From: Chaenocephalus aceratus
Taxonomy: Eukaryota; Chordata; Actinopteri; Perciformes; Channichthyidae
Direction of reading: 5' to 3'
Assembly: GCA_023974075.1 (NCBI GenBank)
Contig: JAMFTG010000603.1
Span: 41,001 to 105,000, forward strand
DNA length: 64,000 nucleotides
The notes beneath the pieces were generated by a model, which was given only the letters and a program-made list of their open reading frames with translations, was not told the DNA's origin and did no database searches. A program made the translations under genes and the position numbers. Of this stretch, positions 22,110 through 35,108 are shown one piece after another (position 1 is the first letter of the stretch; the number at the start of each line of letters is the position of its first letter).

Positions 22110-22726
22110 GCACGATTTTGTGAAAAAATTGAATTGCGATTTTTCTGACAAATATTGCGATTGCGATTCGAATTGCGATATTTGTTTTTAAGCGACCCAA
22201 CGGAAGTTTATTGTAAAATGCGGCCATAACTCCGGCTAGGAAGGTCGTATGAACGTACTCCCGTCTCTAGCACCCTCGCAGCCCGAGCTACGAGTGAAAG
22301 AACTAAACTTACATGAAACTTCCGTTGGGTTGCTTTAAAGTCAAGCTTCAGTTTAAGATTCACTGTAATAGAAACACGTGATGGAGCGTCACTAGCCTGA
22401 CTCAGAAAGCATCTAAAGCTCCATTGGAAGCCATTTGGAAAGGGCAGGCACTTTCAAATTCACTTGGCAGGTGATTGGATCAATCTGTCTATCACCTTCT
22501 ATCATGGGCCGCTTCTGATTGATTAAAAATGGCTGGTACATGTGGAGCACAGAACTTCTGATTGGTGTGGATGACTGACACACAAGACAAAAACAAATAA
22601 ATGTAAAAAAAAAAAATAAAGATTGTAAATAAAAAATGTTAAAAAAAATCGCAGGCTTTGCGATTTGATAATCGCATCATTTAAAATTTCGATTTAAAAT
22701 CGATTAATCGTTCAGCCCTGACAAAG
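22110..22726. mobile_element. hAT-like element (GGGCTGCACGATT ends) holding a MITE
   Basis: The left end reads GGGCTGCACGATTTTGTG and the right end AATCGTTCAGCCCTG, an inverted pair. Both arms are rich in ATTGCGAT/AATCGC words. A MITE is inserted at 22191-22334. The remaining middle is non-coding. A related fragment occurs at about 62988. Confidence 0.6.
22191..22334. mobile_element. 144-bp MITE with inverted ends, copy 2
   Basis: It runs in inverted orientation to 1437-1579. The ends are AGCGACCCAACGGAAGTTT and AAACTTCCGTTGGGTTGCT. It is bordered by TTTA on the left and TTAA on the right. It sits inside the hAT-like element at 22110-22726. Confidence 0.75.
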
Positions 22727-23621
22727 ACGGCCGATTAGCAGCAGCATACAAAGTGTACACGATATCCACACCCAGGAGGCAGAGGTTTGAGAAAGGTAGG
22801 GGAAATGCAGACAATTTGTATCTCTTTCATCCATTGCCTTCTTGAACCTCATGGTCTCCTCCTCAGCGTTGACCCCTCCTCGTGGAGTCATCTATCTCAT
22901 CAATCTGAACAGAGCTTAAGGCATCCGACAGCTTTACAACACGGTCAAATGATGCCTATCCTGTCATCAGAACACATTAAAATAGAGGTTGCACTGCGAT
23001 GTGCAATCAGACAGCTGCAGGTCTGATCCAGGGTGAGAGGAGACACTCGTGACTCCAGCATGACACTGCAATCCTCCATGGGAACAGTATTAGCAAAGGT
23101 TGTGACCTGGATGTCTGAGGCCACAGTCAGAAGGTTTAATAAGAGCTGCCCCTTATCAAAATAACAACACGTCCTCACTCCCAACCCGTCGCATGTTGAC
23201 GGGCGGTCAGGGCCCCTCCCCGTCACTCTATTACGGGCAGGGCGTCCCATAGACCTTCATAGACCTCCCATAGCGTTGATAATAGACGCCATGAGAACGC
23301 TCCCCGACGGTCGGTTGTTATTGTCAATATTAATATAATCATTATTATTTTTTAAACTCGATTTCGCCGATGTTCTTGTTGCCCCGGCTGGTCGACACCT
23401 CTTTGAGCAGAAACAAAGGCTACATTAATGTATTAAATCGATGTTAATCCATGTGTGTGGTTGTGGTTGCCAGGCAACGCAATCATTTACAAACTCTTCA
23501 ACTACAACCCTAATTATATTTAAAAACATTTTAGAAGGCCTCACGAAATACTTTAATGTAAATTCAAATGTAAATGTGAAGGGATGTGTGTAATGTGGTG
23601 ACATTATTCACCCACGGTTAT

Positions 23622-25085
23622 TCAAATCAAATCAAGTTTTATTTATATAGCACATTTATAAACGCTTTTTGGTCGAGCCAAAGTGCTGTACATATAATAA
23701 AAATAGCCTACAGTCGAGACACTTTACAGCTAATACAACAACACAGTCCTTAGACCCTCTATCCTTAGACCCTCTGTCCTTAGACCCTCTGTCCTCAGAC
23801 CCTCTGTCCTTGGACCCTCTGTCCTTAGACCCTCACATCGTACAAGGAAACACTTCCGGAGAAAACCCCACAGTTTAAAGGGAACATGGGAGAAACCTCA
23901 GGGAGAGCAGCAGAGGAGGGATCCCTCTCCCAGGACGGACAGACTGCAATAGGTGCCGTGTGGAAATCCAAGAGATAATACATTTTACAGCATATAGACC
24001 GAATGTTAGGAAATGCATGTGTCTGTAATGAGAAGATGAATCCACGAGGATGTCTACAGTCCTGTGGAAGCCATCAGGGAAGCAGCATGACGAGACCCAA
24101 GGCAGGACCGCAGAGACCGGTTCAGCCACGACCCGAAGTCCACGACTTAACCCAGAACTCAGGATAGAGGATCCAAGTCACAGGACTACAGCAAGAGGAT
24201 CGGCCTCGACTCCGGACCCCGGCGTAGATATAGATACAAAACAAGAACAAAGATTTGGCTGGGTTAATCGGAACAAGAGAAGACACAGACACAGACAGAG
24301 AGGGAGAAGGTCATTGGATACGAGTTATTCTTGATAACCCTCTAGAAAGATCTCATGAACTTCCCACTCAATCTATCAGGACCCGAGCACTTCTATTAGA
24401 TATAGGATAAGAAACAGAGATAGGGAGAACAACAACCTACCTCTTCGTCAGATGCACTCCCCCGCGTATCTAAGCGACTCTGTACCCCGTTACCCTCTGT
24501 ACCCCGTCACCCTCTACAAGGCCATAGAGCAGCAGAGGGAACATGGGGGGGGGGGGGGGGTAAGGGTTTTTAAGAATAAACCGCAAGGGTCTAAAGGGAA
24601 AAAAGATTAAATATAAGGTACTATATATAATCCTATCTACTATTCCTATATTCGAATAATGTATAAACTATTTAAAAAATACTTTATGAAATCCTATGTT
24701 ATGTTATAAATATTAAAATAAAGAACTACATGAATAAATAAATAAATAAATAAATAAATAAATGAATAAATAAATGAATAAATAAATAGATAATTAAACA
24801 AAAGTCAAGAGAAAAAGTGAGTTTTAAGTGTTGGGCCGACCTCACAAAGGCAAAGTATTCCAGAGCCTAGGGCCAGCCGCTTTGAAAGCTCGATGCCCTC
24901 GGGTTGTAAGCCTGGTCTTAGGCCCTATCAACAGCAGCTGATCGGCCGACCTTAAGGCTCTGCCTGGGGTGTAGCGATGGAGGAGTAAAAACAATAAGTG
25001 CGGCTTGATATTGAGTAAGAAAAACGCTGTGAGAATGGATCTGCGGAGAGCATTTCGCCGCGATCCCAACTCGTCCATTACCAAC
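23622..25085. mobile_element. Dispersed fish repeats inside the 2.05-kb element
   Basis: The segment begins AAATCAAGTTTTATTTATAT and includes six or so GTCCTTAGACCCTC units at 23747-23835. It then reads CCCTCACATCGTACAAGGAA, CTCAGGGAGAGCAGCAGAGG and CCAGGACGGACAGACTGCAA. At 24810-25085 another familiar block follows (GGCCAGCCGCTTTGAAAGCT, then CCTATCAACAGCAGCTGA). None of it is coding. Confidence 0.55.
24720..24790. repeat. (AAAT)n microsatellite
   Basis: Tandem AAAT/GAAT tetramers inside the 2.05-kb element. Confidence 0.85.
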
Positions 25086-25220
25086 GTTCAGGGAGCTCTA
25101 TGCAAGTCAATGGGACGCCCTGACTCTCAAGCGGTACCCTGTGCGTAATAGAGTGACGGGGAGGGGCCCTGACCGACCGTCAACATGTGACGGGTTGGGA
25201 GTGAGGACGTGTTGAAATAA

Positions 25221-25930
25221 GTCCCCAAGATACTCTCTATTAGAAATCAAGTTGATCTGATCAGGGGATAAAACAAATCTCCATATCTTTGCTTCCAGTT
25301 AGGCCTTAGGACTTGTTAGTCTTTATTTGGGACTCGACTTCAAAGATGTGGTCTTTATTTGGGACTTGACCAGAGACTTGTTGGTCTTTATTGAGGACTT
25401 GATAATTGTTAGTCTTTATTTGAGACTTGGCATGAACCACGTTGGTCTTTATTTGGGACTGGACTTAAAACTTGTTAGTCATTATTTTGGACTCGAGACT
25501 CTGTCTTTATTGGGACTCGACTTGGTGGTCTACAAACACATCGATGAATGGTTTATCCATTGAGTAAGTATACATTGTTTTAGCTCAACATATGACGAAA
25601 GAAATATTAAAAGCTAGAGATGTACATTAGAGTTTTCTATTCAGGGTTCTTGCTTAAGGAACCGGCCCACGTTCCTCACCAGTTTCAGACAGAACGGCTC
25701 GATAAAGGAACATTTTAATTTGACAGTGTTCTTGTGGGGTCATTAGAGATGGAGACATCACACATGGGACATGTCTTAGAATAAATATCAATAGACGACA
25801 ACACGGACATGTCCAATTCCTCATATCTAAAACAGAACAGGGCAAACGTAAAGAGAGGAACAAAAGAGACAATACGTTAGCAACTAATGCATGATGAATT
25901 CAGCTGTACGTCATGTAGGCGAGGTGGTTC
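25221..25930. repeat. Degenerate repeats of a GGTCTTTATTTGGGACTTGA motif, otherwise intergenic
   Basis: At 25315-25530 a unit of roughly 30-40 bases with TTTATTTGGGACTTGA recurs about six times with much variation. The rest of the interval holds nothing I recognise. Confidence 0.5.
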
Positions 25931-25936
25931 CTGTTG

Positions 25937-25938
<2 letters not shown>

Positions 25939-25999
<61 letters not shown>
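25939..25999. repeat. (GT)n microsatellite
   Basis: A pure GT run of about 60 bases. A second, shorter run is at 26812-26845. Confidence 0.95.
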
Positions 26000-26002
<3 letters not shown>

Positions 26003-26807
26003 CAGATGCCCACAGTAATCTGATCAGTGTGTGTAATGCAGTTATAGTGAATCTGCAGGCGGGACACACCCATGTGAGGAAGGCAAAGAGGAAGAGGAGG
26101 AGGAAGATCAAACCCTCCACAAGCCAGAGAGCATATTCACGAGGCGAGATCCTCAACAAACGTAGAGTTTATTTTAAGAGCTATTCAACCTCCATAACAT
26201 TTCAGAGTCATTTTACTGTCAGTAGATTTCGCCTCAATTAACTAAAAGTTAGCTTTCACAAAGCTGCATTTTCATATTTAAACATGACATTTCAGAAAAC
26301 TTGCAATATACAAAATAATTATCTTGATGCCAATAAAGAAGTGGGGAAGTTTCATGGCGATATCAATTAGTTAAAATGTTTACCCTATTCACCTGTAGTG
26401 TTATTCATATTGTACATGGTATTAAAGAGGGATTTGTATTATTGCCTGATTTTAATACAATTTTGAAAAGATACCCGATATTAAAAACATGAACACTTCT
26501 ACACGGTTACAAAATAATAACTTACTTGTACACTCAAACGTCTTATCTCTAAAAAATACAAAATAAACTCACTTTTTTCTTTTTTATGACCAAAATAGGA
26601 AATAAAACTATTCAGTAAACACTGAAGAAAGAAACGACATATATAAAAAAGATACTCAGTCACATGTTGACTTCCTTTGGGTGTGTACACACAACACGAT
26701 GCTCAGCTTTTGAATTGTTAAAGATATGACACACTGACTGACCAGTTGGACGTCCGTCTGAGCATGTGTGTGTGAGAGTGGTTATTAATAGCGTCCTGTT
26801 GAGCCAG

Positions 26808-26847
<40 letters not shown>

Positions 26848-27690
26848 ACCAGCTGACGGCGCCAGCTGACGTCCGGCTGCATCCTCTCATCATCCTCTTC
26901 TCTAACAGGATCAGATACACTCAAATGATGTGAAAATGGAAACGTGGCGACGCTCTTTGGAAAAACGAGACGCATATCAAACACAAACAGTGACTGTAGA
27001 GCGAAGTGTGGCAGCCATTACATGATGTTACACTGCGTTGTGTTAAAGGGATAGTTTGTGAGGTCACTGCATTACTTACGGCAGCTGTACCGGCAGGAAG
27101 CGGCACTGATGTTTTCGGGTGGGTGTTTACAGAGACATGTTTTGTCTTGAAAGGATGGAGACGAGCAGTGGCCGGAACTTTTGGCGAGGGGTGGCCGTGG
27201 TTCGAGGCGGAGTTTTAGGCGTGGCCATGCTCCTGAACCCATGTTAACAATTTAACCTCATTAAATATGTTGTTTTTTTGCTAATCGATTATTATGTTAA
27301 AAGGATACGGTCACCCCTTGGGAATATAGACTCATGCCTTAGCTAATGAGTAAACATCAGCGTTTAACGTCACTTTAAACACCCTAACTTGGGACACTAT
27401 TTAGACGTCCATCAGATATGGAGGACGTTTCCATTCGAGGGGAGGCGAGAGGACGAGCTGATTGAAAGGCAGGATTTAAAACGATAGGAAAGTTAACGAT
27501 ATGCAAAACCAAAGGAACTTGTGACAACAAACCTTTGGAATTACAAGGGAGGCTTCACATTGGATGATTCGGGTTTCCCATTTAAGTACAAAGTGCACTT
27601 TAAAACAGTGGACGCTGGTATTCAAGTTTAAAACAACAGGTAACACAAAAACAAAACAAAATAATAAGAATTACTAACCAATTACTAGTG
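26000..27690. other. Intergenic, nothing recognised
   Basis: Apart from the GT run near 26812, no exon, RNA gene or identifiable mobile element is seen. Confidence 0.4.
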
Positions 27691-27837
27691 ATGTTACGTA
27701 CTGCGCCGAAGCTTCAGGGCGTGGTTCGAGTAATCCAGGACGTTTTTGGTGAAGCGTGTATCGAGGCTTGAAGGCTCGTTTTAGGCCAGGGACGTCATCG
27801 ATGACAAACGAAGCCTCGCTGCCTGTCGATACCACGC

Positions 27838-28412
27838 TTCAGATAGAGCTTCAGAACGAGCTTCAGACGGCGCTTCAGACGGAGCTTCAGACGGAGCTTC
27901 AGACCGAGCTTCAGACGGAGCTTCAGACGGAGCTTCAGACGGAGCTTCAGACCGAGCTTCAGACCGAGCTTCAGACCGAGCTTCAGATCGAGCTTCAGAC
28001 CGAGCTTCAGACCGAGCTTCAGACGGAGCTTCAGATCGAGATTCAGACCGAGCTTCAGACCGAGCTTCAGACGGAGCTTCAGACCGAGCTTCAGACGGAG
28101 CTTCAGACGGAGCTTCAGACCGAGCTTCAGATCGAGCTTCAGACCGAGCTTCAGACGGAGCTTCAGAACGAGCTTCAGACGGAGCTTCAGACCGAGCTTC
28201 AGATCGAGCTTCAGACCGAGCTTCAGACCGAGCTTCAGACGGAGCTTCAGAACGAGCTTCAGACGGAGCTTCAGACCGAGCTTCAGACCGAGCTTCAGAT
28301 CGAGCTTCAGACGGAGCTTCAGACGGAGCTTCAGACGGAGCTTCAGACCGAGCTTCAGACCGAGCTTCAGACAGAGCTTCAGACCGAGCTTCAGACAGAG
28401 CTTCAGATCGGT
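27838..28412 (+). repeat. 12-bp satellite, about 48 copies
   Basis: The unit is GAGCTTCAGACC or GAGCTTCAGACG, with GATC, AACG and ACAG variants. The flanking sequence (GCCGAAGCTTCAGGG, CGAAGCCTCGCTGC) has similar words, so the array probably grew from a local motif. Open frames of repeated ELQT or SEAR residues are artefacts. Confidence 0.95.
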
Positions 28413-28482
28413 TGAACCACTGACACTTCACAGTTTTACAACACTCATATTACCACGATGGGATTAAGAGAGATCCTCACTC

Positions 28483-28696
28483 AGTGGCGGACTGGCCATC
28501 GGGACGTTCGGGACGAATCCCGATGGCCGGTACGAATCCCGATGGGCCGGTACTGAAGTGGGCCGGTCGGACGATGTGGGCCGCCCCTGTCGACAATTTA
28601 CTAGCAGTATTTACTTGCGGTACCGAGGTGGGCCGGTGGTACCGAGGTGGGCCGGTCGAGAGTCCGGGCTGATTTTTAGCCCCAGTCCGCCCCTGC
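28483..28696. mobile_element. Small element with inverted ends (CAGTGGCGGACTGG)
   Basis: The left end CAGTGGCGGACTGGCC and right end CCCAGTCCGCCCCTG are an imperfect inverted pair. The interior has repeated GTGGGCCGGT words. The CAG start suggests a hAT-type MITE. No clear target duplication is seen. Confidence 0.5.
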
Positions 28697-28859
28697 CCCA
28701 CTCATATGGAGGGCGGAACATGATATAAGTATACATAAATAAATGTATAAATAAAAACATGAATAAATAAATAAATAAGACGATACATAAATAAATACAG
28801 GGATAAATAAATGTGTACAATATTGATACAAATTGTTAACATGAGAATATGATTTCACG

Positions 28860-30450
28860 TTCGTGGTTATTCTAAGGCTTTACTCATTGGGAACTCGGTG
28901 TAAGAAAGATCCACACCGTTGAGATGTCGGCCGGTTTCACACACGTTGACCAACAGGGGGGTTCAAAGGAAGCCTCGTGAGATGATTTTATAAGAACAAC
29001 AAGTAAAAGTACCCATTATGCAGAAATGCTCATGTATTTCATTAGATCTTTTAGGTTTTTCTATAAATCTACAAGGATATCATGAACTAGCCGTCAAATA
29101 CATAAAGTGATGTTAAAGTACCACACTGTGGGAATGAACCAAGTATATTCCGGTGTTCATTTATGCTCATTGCATCTTAATGTATATTTACCAAACAGTT
29201 GTGTTACTGCTCACTGATGTGTGTGAATTAAAAATAGCGTGTCTCCTGTTTTTATTAGTAGCGTTCATCAGAGCCGACACCCGCTGTTGTTCCGCAGCCA
29301 ACACGATAATCACTGAATACTGACTCTGGGATGATGAGTTTTGACACTTTGTGGCGAGATGAAGGAATAATTGCTCGTTTTGTCGAGATCATAAAAACAA
29401 CTTGTTTACCTTGTTATTCATCTAAGATTGTTAAAAAGTAATGTCTCAACACTTTGACATTCATTGGAAGCCTTTCTAGCGTCGGTATGAATGCACTTTA
29501 CGGCTCCAATGTAAGACAAATCATCGTTTAATTACATCCAATAATCTCCGTTTGGTCTCAGAGGTCGTCACCGTGGGAACAAAACATCCAACCTTTGACC
29601 TTTGACCTCCTCTCTGTGAAGAACAAAGGAGGATCCGGCTGATCAATAAACAGCAGGTTATTGATCGGTGTTAAAGTGGCGTATTGAACAAGCATGCGCT
29701 AAAGAACACGTGTTTATGCAAATTAACATTTGTGTGTACTTACGTTTGCGCTTATCAGAAAAATGCAAAATAAAAAACCGTCTCTCCAAGTCACTCTCTG
29801 TCTTAGAGTGCAGCGGTTTTTAATTAAAATAAATCAATAATAAATCAATAAATTATAATCATAAATAATACTTGAATAATAAAAATAAGAAATACATAAT
29901 GTATGATAAAAACATGATAATACATCATTAATAAATGAATAATAATGATAGTACATAATTAAAATTCACTCTCAAATGTAGTGAAAATTATAATAAATCT
30001 AAATATTGATGAATCTCAATAAAACACACAACATGTCAGAATAAAAAGCTAAATAAAAAAACCTTGTATTAAAGTCTCCATCTAAAGTAAATTAAAATAA
30101 GTTTCAAAAGTTAGATTTATTTCTGTGGTTTCTGAAACACCACAGGGATACACTTATACAACAATACTGTAGTGCTAAGTTAAATGATATAATAGTCAGT
30201 GTTTTCCCGCGTTATAATGCAGGTATTTCATTTTAAAAAGCCCTAAAGATGGCATTTTGGAAATCTGAGCTTCTTCACTTGTCATCAGCTTCCTCCTCGT
30301 GCAGATCTAAATATAAGAGTGGCGCCATCAGGTGGTGAAAACACGGAACTGCAGTCGCTTCAGAAAGAGGGCAGAACAGAAATCCACACAGTCAGACTTC
30401 CTGTAGGTCAACTTGTCTATTTAATATATAAAATACGGTAAAACATACGC
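28860..30450. other. Intergenic, nothing recognised
   Basis: AT-rich, with a run of AATAA-like words at 29820-30060. No supported gene. Confidence 0.4.
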
Positions 30451-30558
30451 AAAAAGGGGGGGGCGGGTAAGAGGGGACCAATGGATACTTTGGTACAATA
30501 ACAAACACTTTTTTTTGTAAAAGCAGTATAGAATTTGTAATAACATATCAGTGCATAC

Positions 30559-31405
30559 TTTATTTATGAAAATATACACAAGTTGTATATCATTCTCCAA
30601 AAAAAAACAACAAAAAAAGTTTCTTTACAACGAAAAAAGCAGACTAGCCGAACACAATATATTAGCTATAATTTATTTAAACTTTTTTCTTCCATTTTTT
30701 TTTTCCTGTGTGTTGTATATTTGTGTGGATATTACACGTGTAGTTCCTATAACATGATTCACTCTTCGCCCATGCATTGACATCATTGTGTCTGGTCAGA
30801 AATAAGTTAGACGTGTGTGTGCGTGTGTCCCATGTTAGCGTGTGTGTGTGTGTGTGTTTGTACATTGGACTCAAAGTCGCAGCATTGAAGCGTTTCGCCA
30901 CACGTGTACTAGTATCACTACGCTTGTGTTCATAGAAATCGTGCAACATTAGTAACACCCTTTTTTGAAGAAGAAAAGAAAACCCCAAAAAAAACAAAAA
31001 ATATATTTATAGAATATTTTTATATAATAAAATAAAATCCAAAAAATGCCTATAACCTACACAAAAAAAAAATCCATACCATCATGACAGCTGCCATCCG
31101 TGAGAGCTGTGGTCGTGATGATGAATATAATAATATCACTTTTCAGAGAACAATTAAAAAACAGACCAGCACAGATTAACACTGGAAAGTGAGACTTCTA
31201 AACATCATTACACAGGAGCTTCAATTCAGGGCGGGCGGGGGGCGGGGGGCGGGGGGGGGGGGGGGGTGCAGGTTTCCATTTCTCCGCACGATTGTCGTGT
31301 CTGTTTTTGCAAAAACCCGCTCCATCACCGACAAACAAACAAAGCCATCTTGTTTTTTTGTTTTGTTTTTGTTCGAAGCTCAGGGTACAACAGTCTTAAC
31401 AGTCA

Positions 31406-31480
<75 letters not shown>

Positions 31481-33725
31481 TGAGGAGGACGGATACGACG
31501 CCTGCTCTCTGGACGGAGTAAACGGAGAGGCTGCACAATTGATCAACATGTTATGGATTTGCATTACGTGGTGCGATGTCCAAGCTAAACATTTAGTAGT
31601 ATATAAGAAATATCTGAATTAAGTATTTTTAGAAAAGTCTTGGTATTCTGAAGACCTAATACAATATGGTGTTTGGTTCAGATCCTCTTCAAAAAGTCCA
31701 AATATTCTTGAATATTTTGACTTAAGTGTCGAACAGAGTGAAACAAAGTTTAAAAAAAGTGTATTTCAAAGGTTATTTCCAATCAGAAACCGACCCGGCG
31801 ACGCCTTTCCTTTGAATTAAGCACTCTTAGTTCAACGTGGGAAGTGATCACAAACTTTTTCTTGCGAAGATCGTAAAGATGATATATTATAAATATATTT
31901 TTAAATATCTAGTACATTTAATTGTGTCCGCTAACCATTTGCCTGTCATCCCCCTCCGTTGTAAAACTCTGTCTCTGCAATAAAGGCACTGGTTGCCCAA
32001 CAAACATATTTTAAAAGATAATAAAACATTTGAATGATGTTTCAAATATGATCCGTAATGTTTGAAATTGTGCAGCCCCAAGTTTAAAAGTGTGTGTGTG
32101 GTGTGTGAGATTTAAAAACCAACTGAGTGAGTGACGGGGCGGAGGGGACGTGTCGAAAGGCAGTCATTAAAAGATCTGGTTCTCTGACCCTCGGCTTAAC
32201 GAGAACCCGACCCTGCGTCCGAAGCTTCTATCGAGCAAAGCGACGGAGGGTGAAAGAGACAAAATACTTTTGCGCTCTTAACCATTTTTAAATTCTACCC
32301 GCTAAACCCCCCAAATCCCCCCCTTACAAAAAGGACATCCTTCACATTTTCTTTTACCTTCATAGTCGTAAATATAAAAGTACAGCCAACCAGTGACACA
32401 CGAAGGAAAGATAATACATGGCTTATACCGAGAGGAAAGGTCAGGGGGGGGGTTATAAAAAAAGCTCAATACTCTCTGTGTGTTCGCTCTGATATGTCCG
32501 TGACAGAAAATACTTAGCATTATTATACCGACACTGCAAATACTCAACACTTTGATATGCCAAAAGTACTTATAATAAGTAGAGATTATATCCGCAAAAC
32601 ATCTTTAAAAAAGTGGAAAGCTTCTTGGGGGGAAGTGAGACCATCTGGACTGGACTGGACTGATCCAATGATATTCCCAAATCATTGGTTTATTATTCAT
32701 TAATATTTAGAAATCTGTATCATGAATGTTTACAATTGGTGGATGTACTATTTGTGGAGGAAAACATAATAAAATGATTATCACATTTGCAAATAATCAT
32801 ATTTAATAAATATATAAATTAAAGAAACCTTATCAGAAGTTGTACTTTTTAATATTGTATTTCATTAAAAAATAATTTCATATTTTTAAATAATTATTAC
32901 CTCGTAGAAATATTTAATTTACTAATTTCCCTTTCCTTAATATCGTCTTCTTTTAACTCGTATTTAATGTAACTTTTCAATAAAATGTTAAAGGTGGTCC
33001 AAAACTGCAGAATGCTTTGCTCTGATTGGTTGATAACAAATACATTAACTCGGAGAATTTAATAAATAGTGCAAAGATTGATTTGTATCTGCTGAATGTC
33101 AGATTTCGAAAAGCAGGTGTATCTGTTTAAACCGGCGGTGAGTGTGTGTGTGTGTACAGAATGTGTGTGTCCATGGGTCAGGGTGGGGTTCAGGTAAAGT
33201 GCGCTCCATCAGTGACGGAGTCCTAACCGTTCTCTCTCTAAAACAGTCCGAGTCACCGCGGCTACGTTTTCCCTTTCTACAGCTCCCGCTTTAGGCTCGT
33301 CCACATATTACACTTTATATACACGCATAAATATAAATAAAAAAAGAGACAGATCCGCTGAGAATCAATGCGTTTGCTATTTTTTTTCCTGTTAAGGGAT
33401 ATCCTGCCGATATATAGTTTGTATATACAATCCCTGTCGTCTATTGTCCCGCCCCCGATGCAGAGCTGCCCGCCTGTTTAAATATATACTTGTATCATAC
33501 TGTATCTATACCTTCAAAACACCCTATCCCTGTCACACAAAAGCCACAAAGGTTACAGATTGCTTATATACACGGTACCCTCGCCAATCGCCCCCTTTGA
33601 ACATCAGCTATCTATTCAAAACACAAAAATAAATTCAGCTGTGTGCATCGCAGGTGTGTGCTCCAGGATGAAATTGAGAATGAACATTTTGCCCCACATC
33701 ACTTGTTAAAAACGAGGTAACAAAC

Positions 33726-33756
<31 letters not shown>

Positions 33757-34632
33757 CACACACACACCAAACACACACCAAACACACACACACCTTTCTC
33801 AGCATCTGCAGTTGACAAGGTGAGGGCGAAGCTGGGATTCTGCGTCATGTGTTGTTGAGCCGGTGCCAGCTCGTCCCTGATTCAAAGAAAAGTATTTTTA
33901 CCTCGTCCCTGGTTTTTACAGCTAGTCTGCATGGTTGGGATTAAATATAGGACCCAGGAGGGGAAAAGGTGGGGGGGGGGGTCATCAGTCTCGTGGCTGG
34001 GGAAAGAGTTTCTCTTTTAGTGTCTTCATATTCCAAAGTCAGACAAATCCAAACGCTAAAGGTCAACAGTCTAGGACAACAAAAAGAAAAACTCCACGCT
34101 TTAAAAACGGCAAAAAACGGCCCGAGAATCTACAGCGATAACAATGCAACCGTGGTGACGACTCACTCGGTGGCACTGACTCAACGCAGTGCGGTACAGA
34201 CAGAATATCCAAACGCAGGGCATGCTGGGAAACCAGCAGTTGTCAACATGTCGGGTGAAACAGTCAAAGTGGCCAAATTTAGGTTTGTGGCCTGATTTAA
34301 AAACTTCTATTCAAATGTATCTGAATAATGTTTGGACACATGTTCCCTGGTTTGGTGGCTCGACCCGTCGGGGCTTGTGTGAGTGAAAATACATCAGAGT
34401 TCAAATGTGTACGCACATGTGTTGACGGTGTCAGCATGCTGTGTGAGGTCAGCGTTTCCCGTGTAGGTTACTGGGTCGATGTATAAACGGTTTGTATAAA
34501 TATATGTGTGTGTGTTTGTGTGTGCACGACGAAGGAAAGTGGGGGCATCGGGGCTGGTGGGGGGCATGTACACAAGCCACAAGTACACATCTCCATCTCA
34601 ATCCTCCATCTGTCCGTCCGTCCCTCTGGGAT
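30559..34632 (-). other. mef2d: Probable mef2d 3' UTR
   Basis: This follows the mef2d stop codon. It is notably free of the dispersed elements that fill neighbouring DNA, and on the - strand it carries AATAAA words (for example 30564-30559) at its far end. A 3' UTR of about 4 kb would suit MEF2D as I remember it. It includes GT/CA microsatellites and G-runs. The true cleavage site is not determined. Confidence 0.4.
31411..31480. repeat. (GT)n microsatellite
   Basis: A run of about 70 bases of GT in the probable mef2d 3' UTR. A CA run also lies at 33729-33793. Confidence 0.95.
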
Positions 34633-35108
34633 TCATGTGACCCAGGTGTCCAGTCGCATCCTCTTCACGTTGGTCCCGTCCTGCTCCTGGGGTTCAGCCG
34701 ATGAGGGCCTCAGGAGGACCATGGTGGGTTGTTGTTGCCCCCCGACGCCGCCCTGGTGGAGGAAATCTGTCGGAGCGCCTCCTCTTCCCTGGTTCCCGTC
34801 GTCCCGATCGCTGCCATCGTACGAAACTGCCGTTGCTGCTGAGGCTGTCGACTGGCGAGCGTCCCTGACCTCCGACCTCCAGGCGAAGGGTTACCCGGGT
34901 ACGCCACCGAAACTAGACCCTGTCCCTGGAGCTGAATCTGGCCGACTCCTCCTCCATTCCTCCTCCCATTCCTCCTCCTCCTCCTCCTCCGCAGGTGGAG
35001 CTGGGGGTGCTTCGGTCACGGTTCGGAGACACGGGTTCGGACTTGATGTTGATGTTGGGGTTCGTGTTGACGGTCAGTGCGCCGCCTTGAGAGAGTTGAC
35101 CCATCGGC
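34633..35108 (-). CDS. mef2d: mef2d last coding exon, with three apparent frame breaks
   Basis: The acceptor is TTCTCCAG. The first frame reads [18 protein letters not shown], then [19 protein letters not shown] and a glycine run, before a TAG at 34915. Further on, MEF2D-like segments appear in other frames: [19 protein letters not shown], then [12 protein letters not shown], then YDGSDRDDG through [11 protein letters not shown] and TGA at 34635. The frame changes fall at about 34955 (one G apparently missing in a GGA run), 34863-34868 (one extra base in GGG) and 34824-34826 (one extra base in a TTT run). Indels in short homopolymers suggest assembly error. A genuine disrupted allele is possible. 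Confidence 0.8.

Larger units (their letters stand above)
23165..25214. mobile_element. 2.05-kb element with long terminal inverted repeats
   Basis: The left end CAACACGTCCTCACTCCCAA and right end TTGGGAGTGAGGACGTGTTG are exact inverses. The inversion continues, with some gaps, for 100 bases or more (GTTGACGG, GTCAGGGCCCCTCCCCGTCA and others). The flanks show AAATAA on both sides (23159-23164 and 25215-25220), a possible 6-bp target duplication. The interior holds other dispersed fish repeats and no transposase, so it is non-autonomous. The superfamily is not recognised. Confidence 0.7.

Noticed and set aside
27756..28431. ELQT/SEAR-repeat open frames that could look like an antifreeze or repeat protein
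   Set aside because: They follow directly from a 12-bp satellite. The frames have no signal peptide, splice context or conserved flank.
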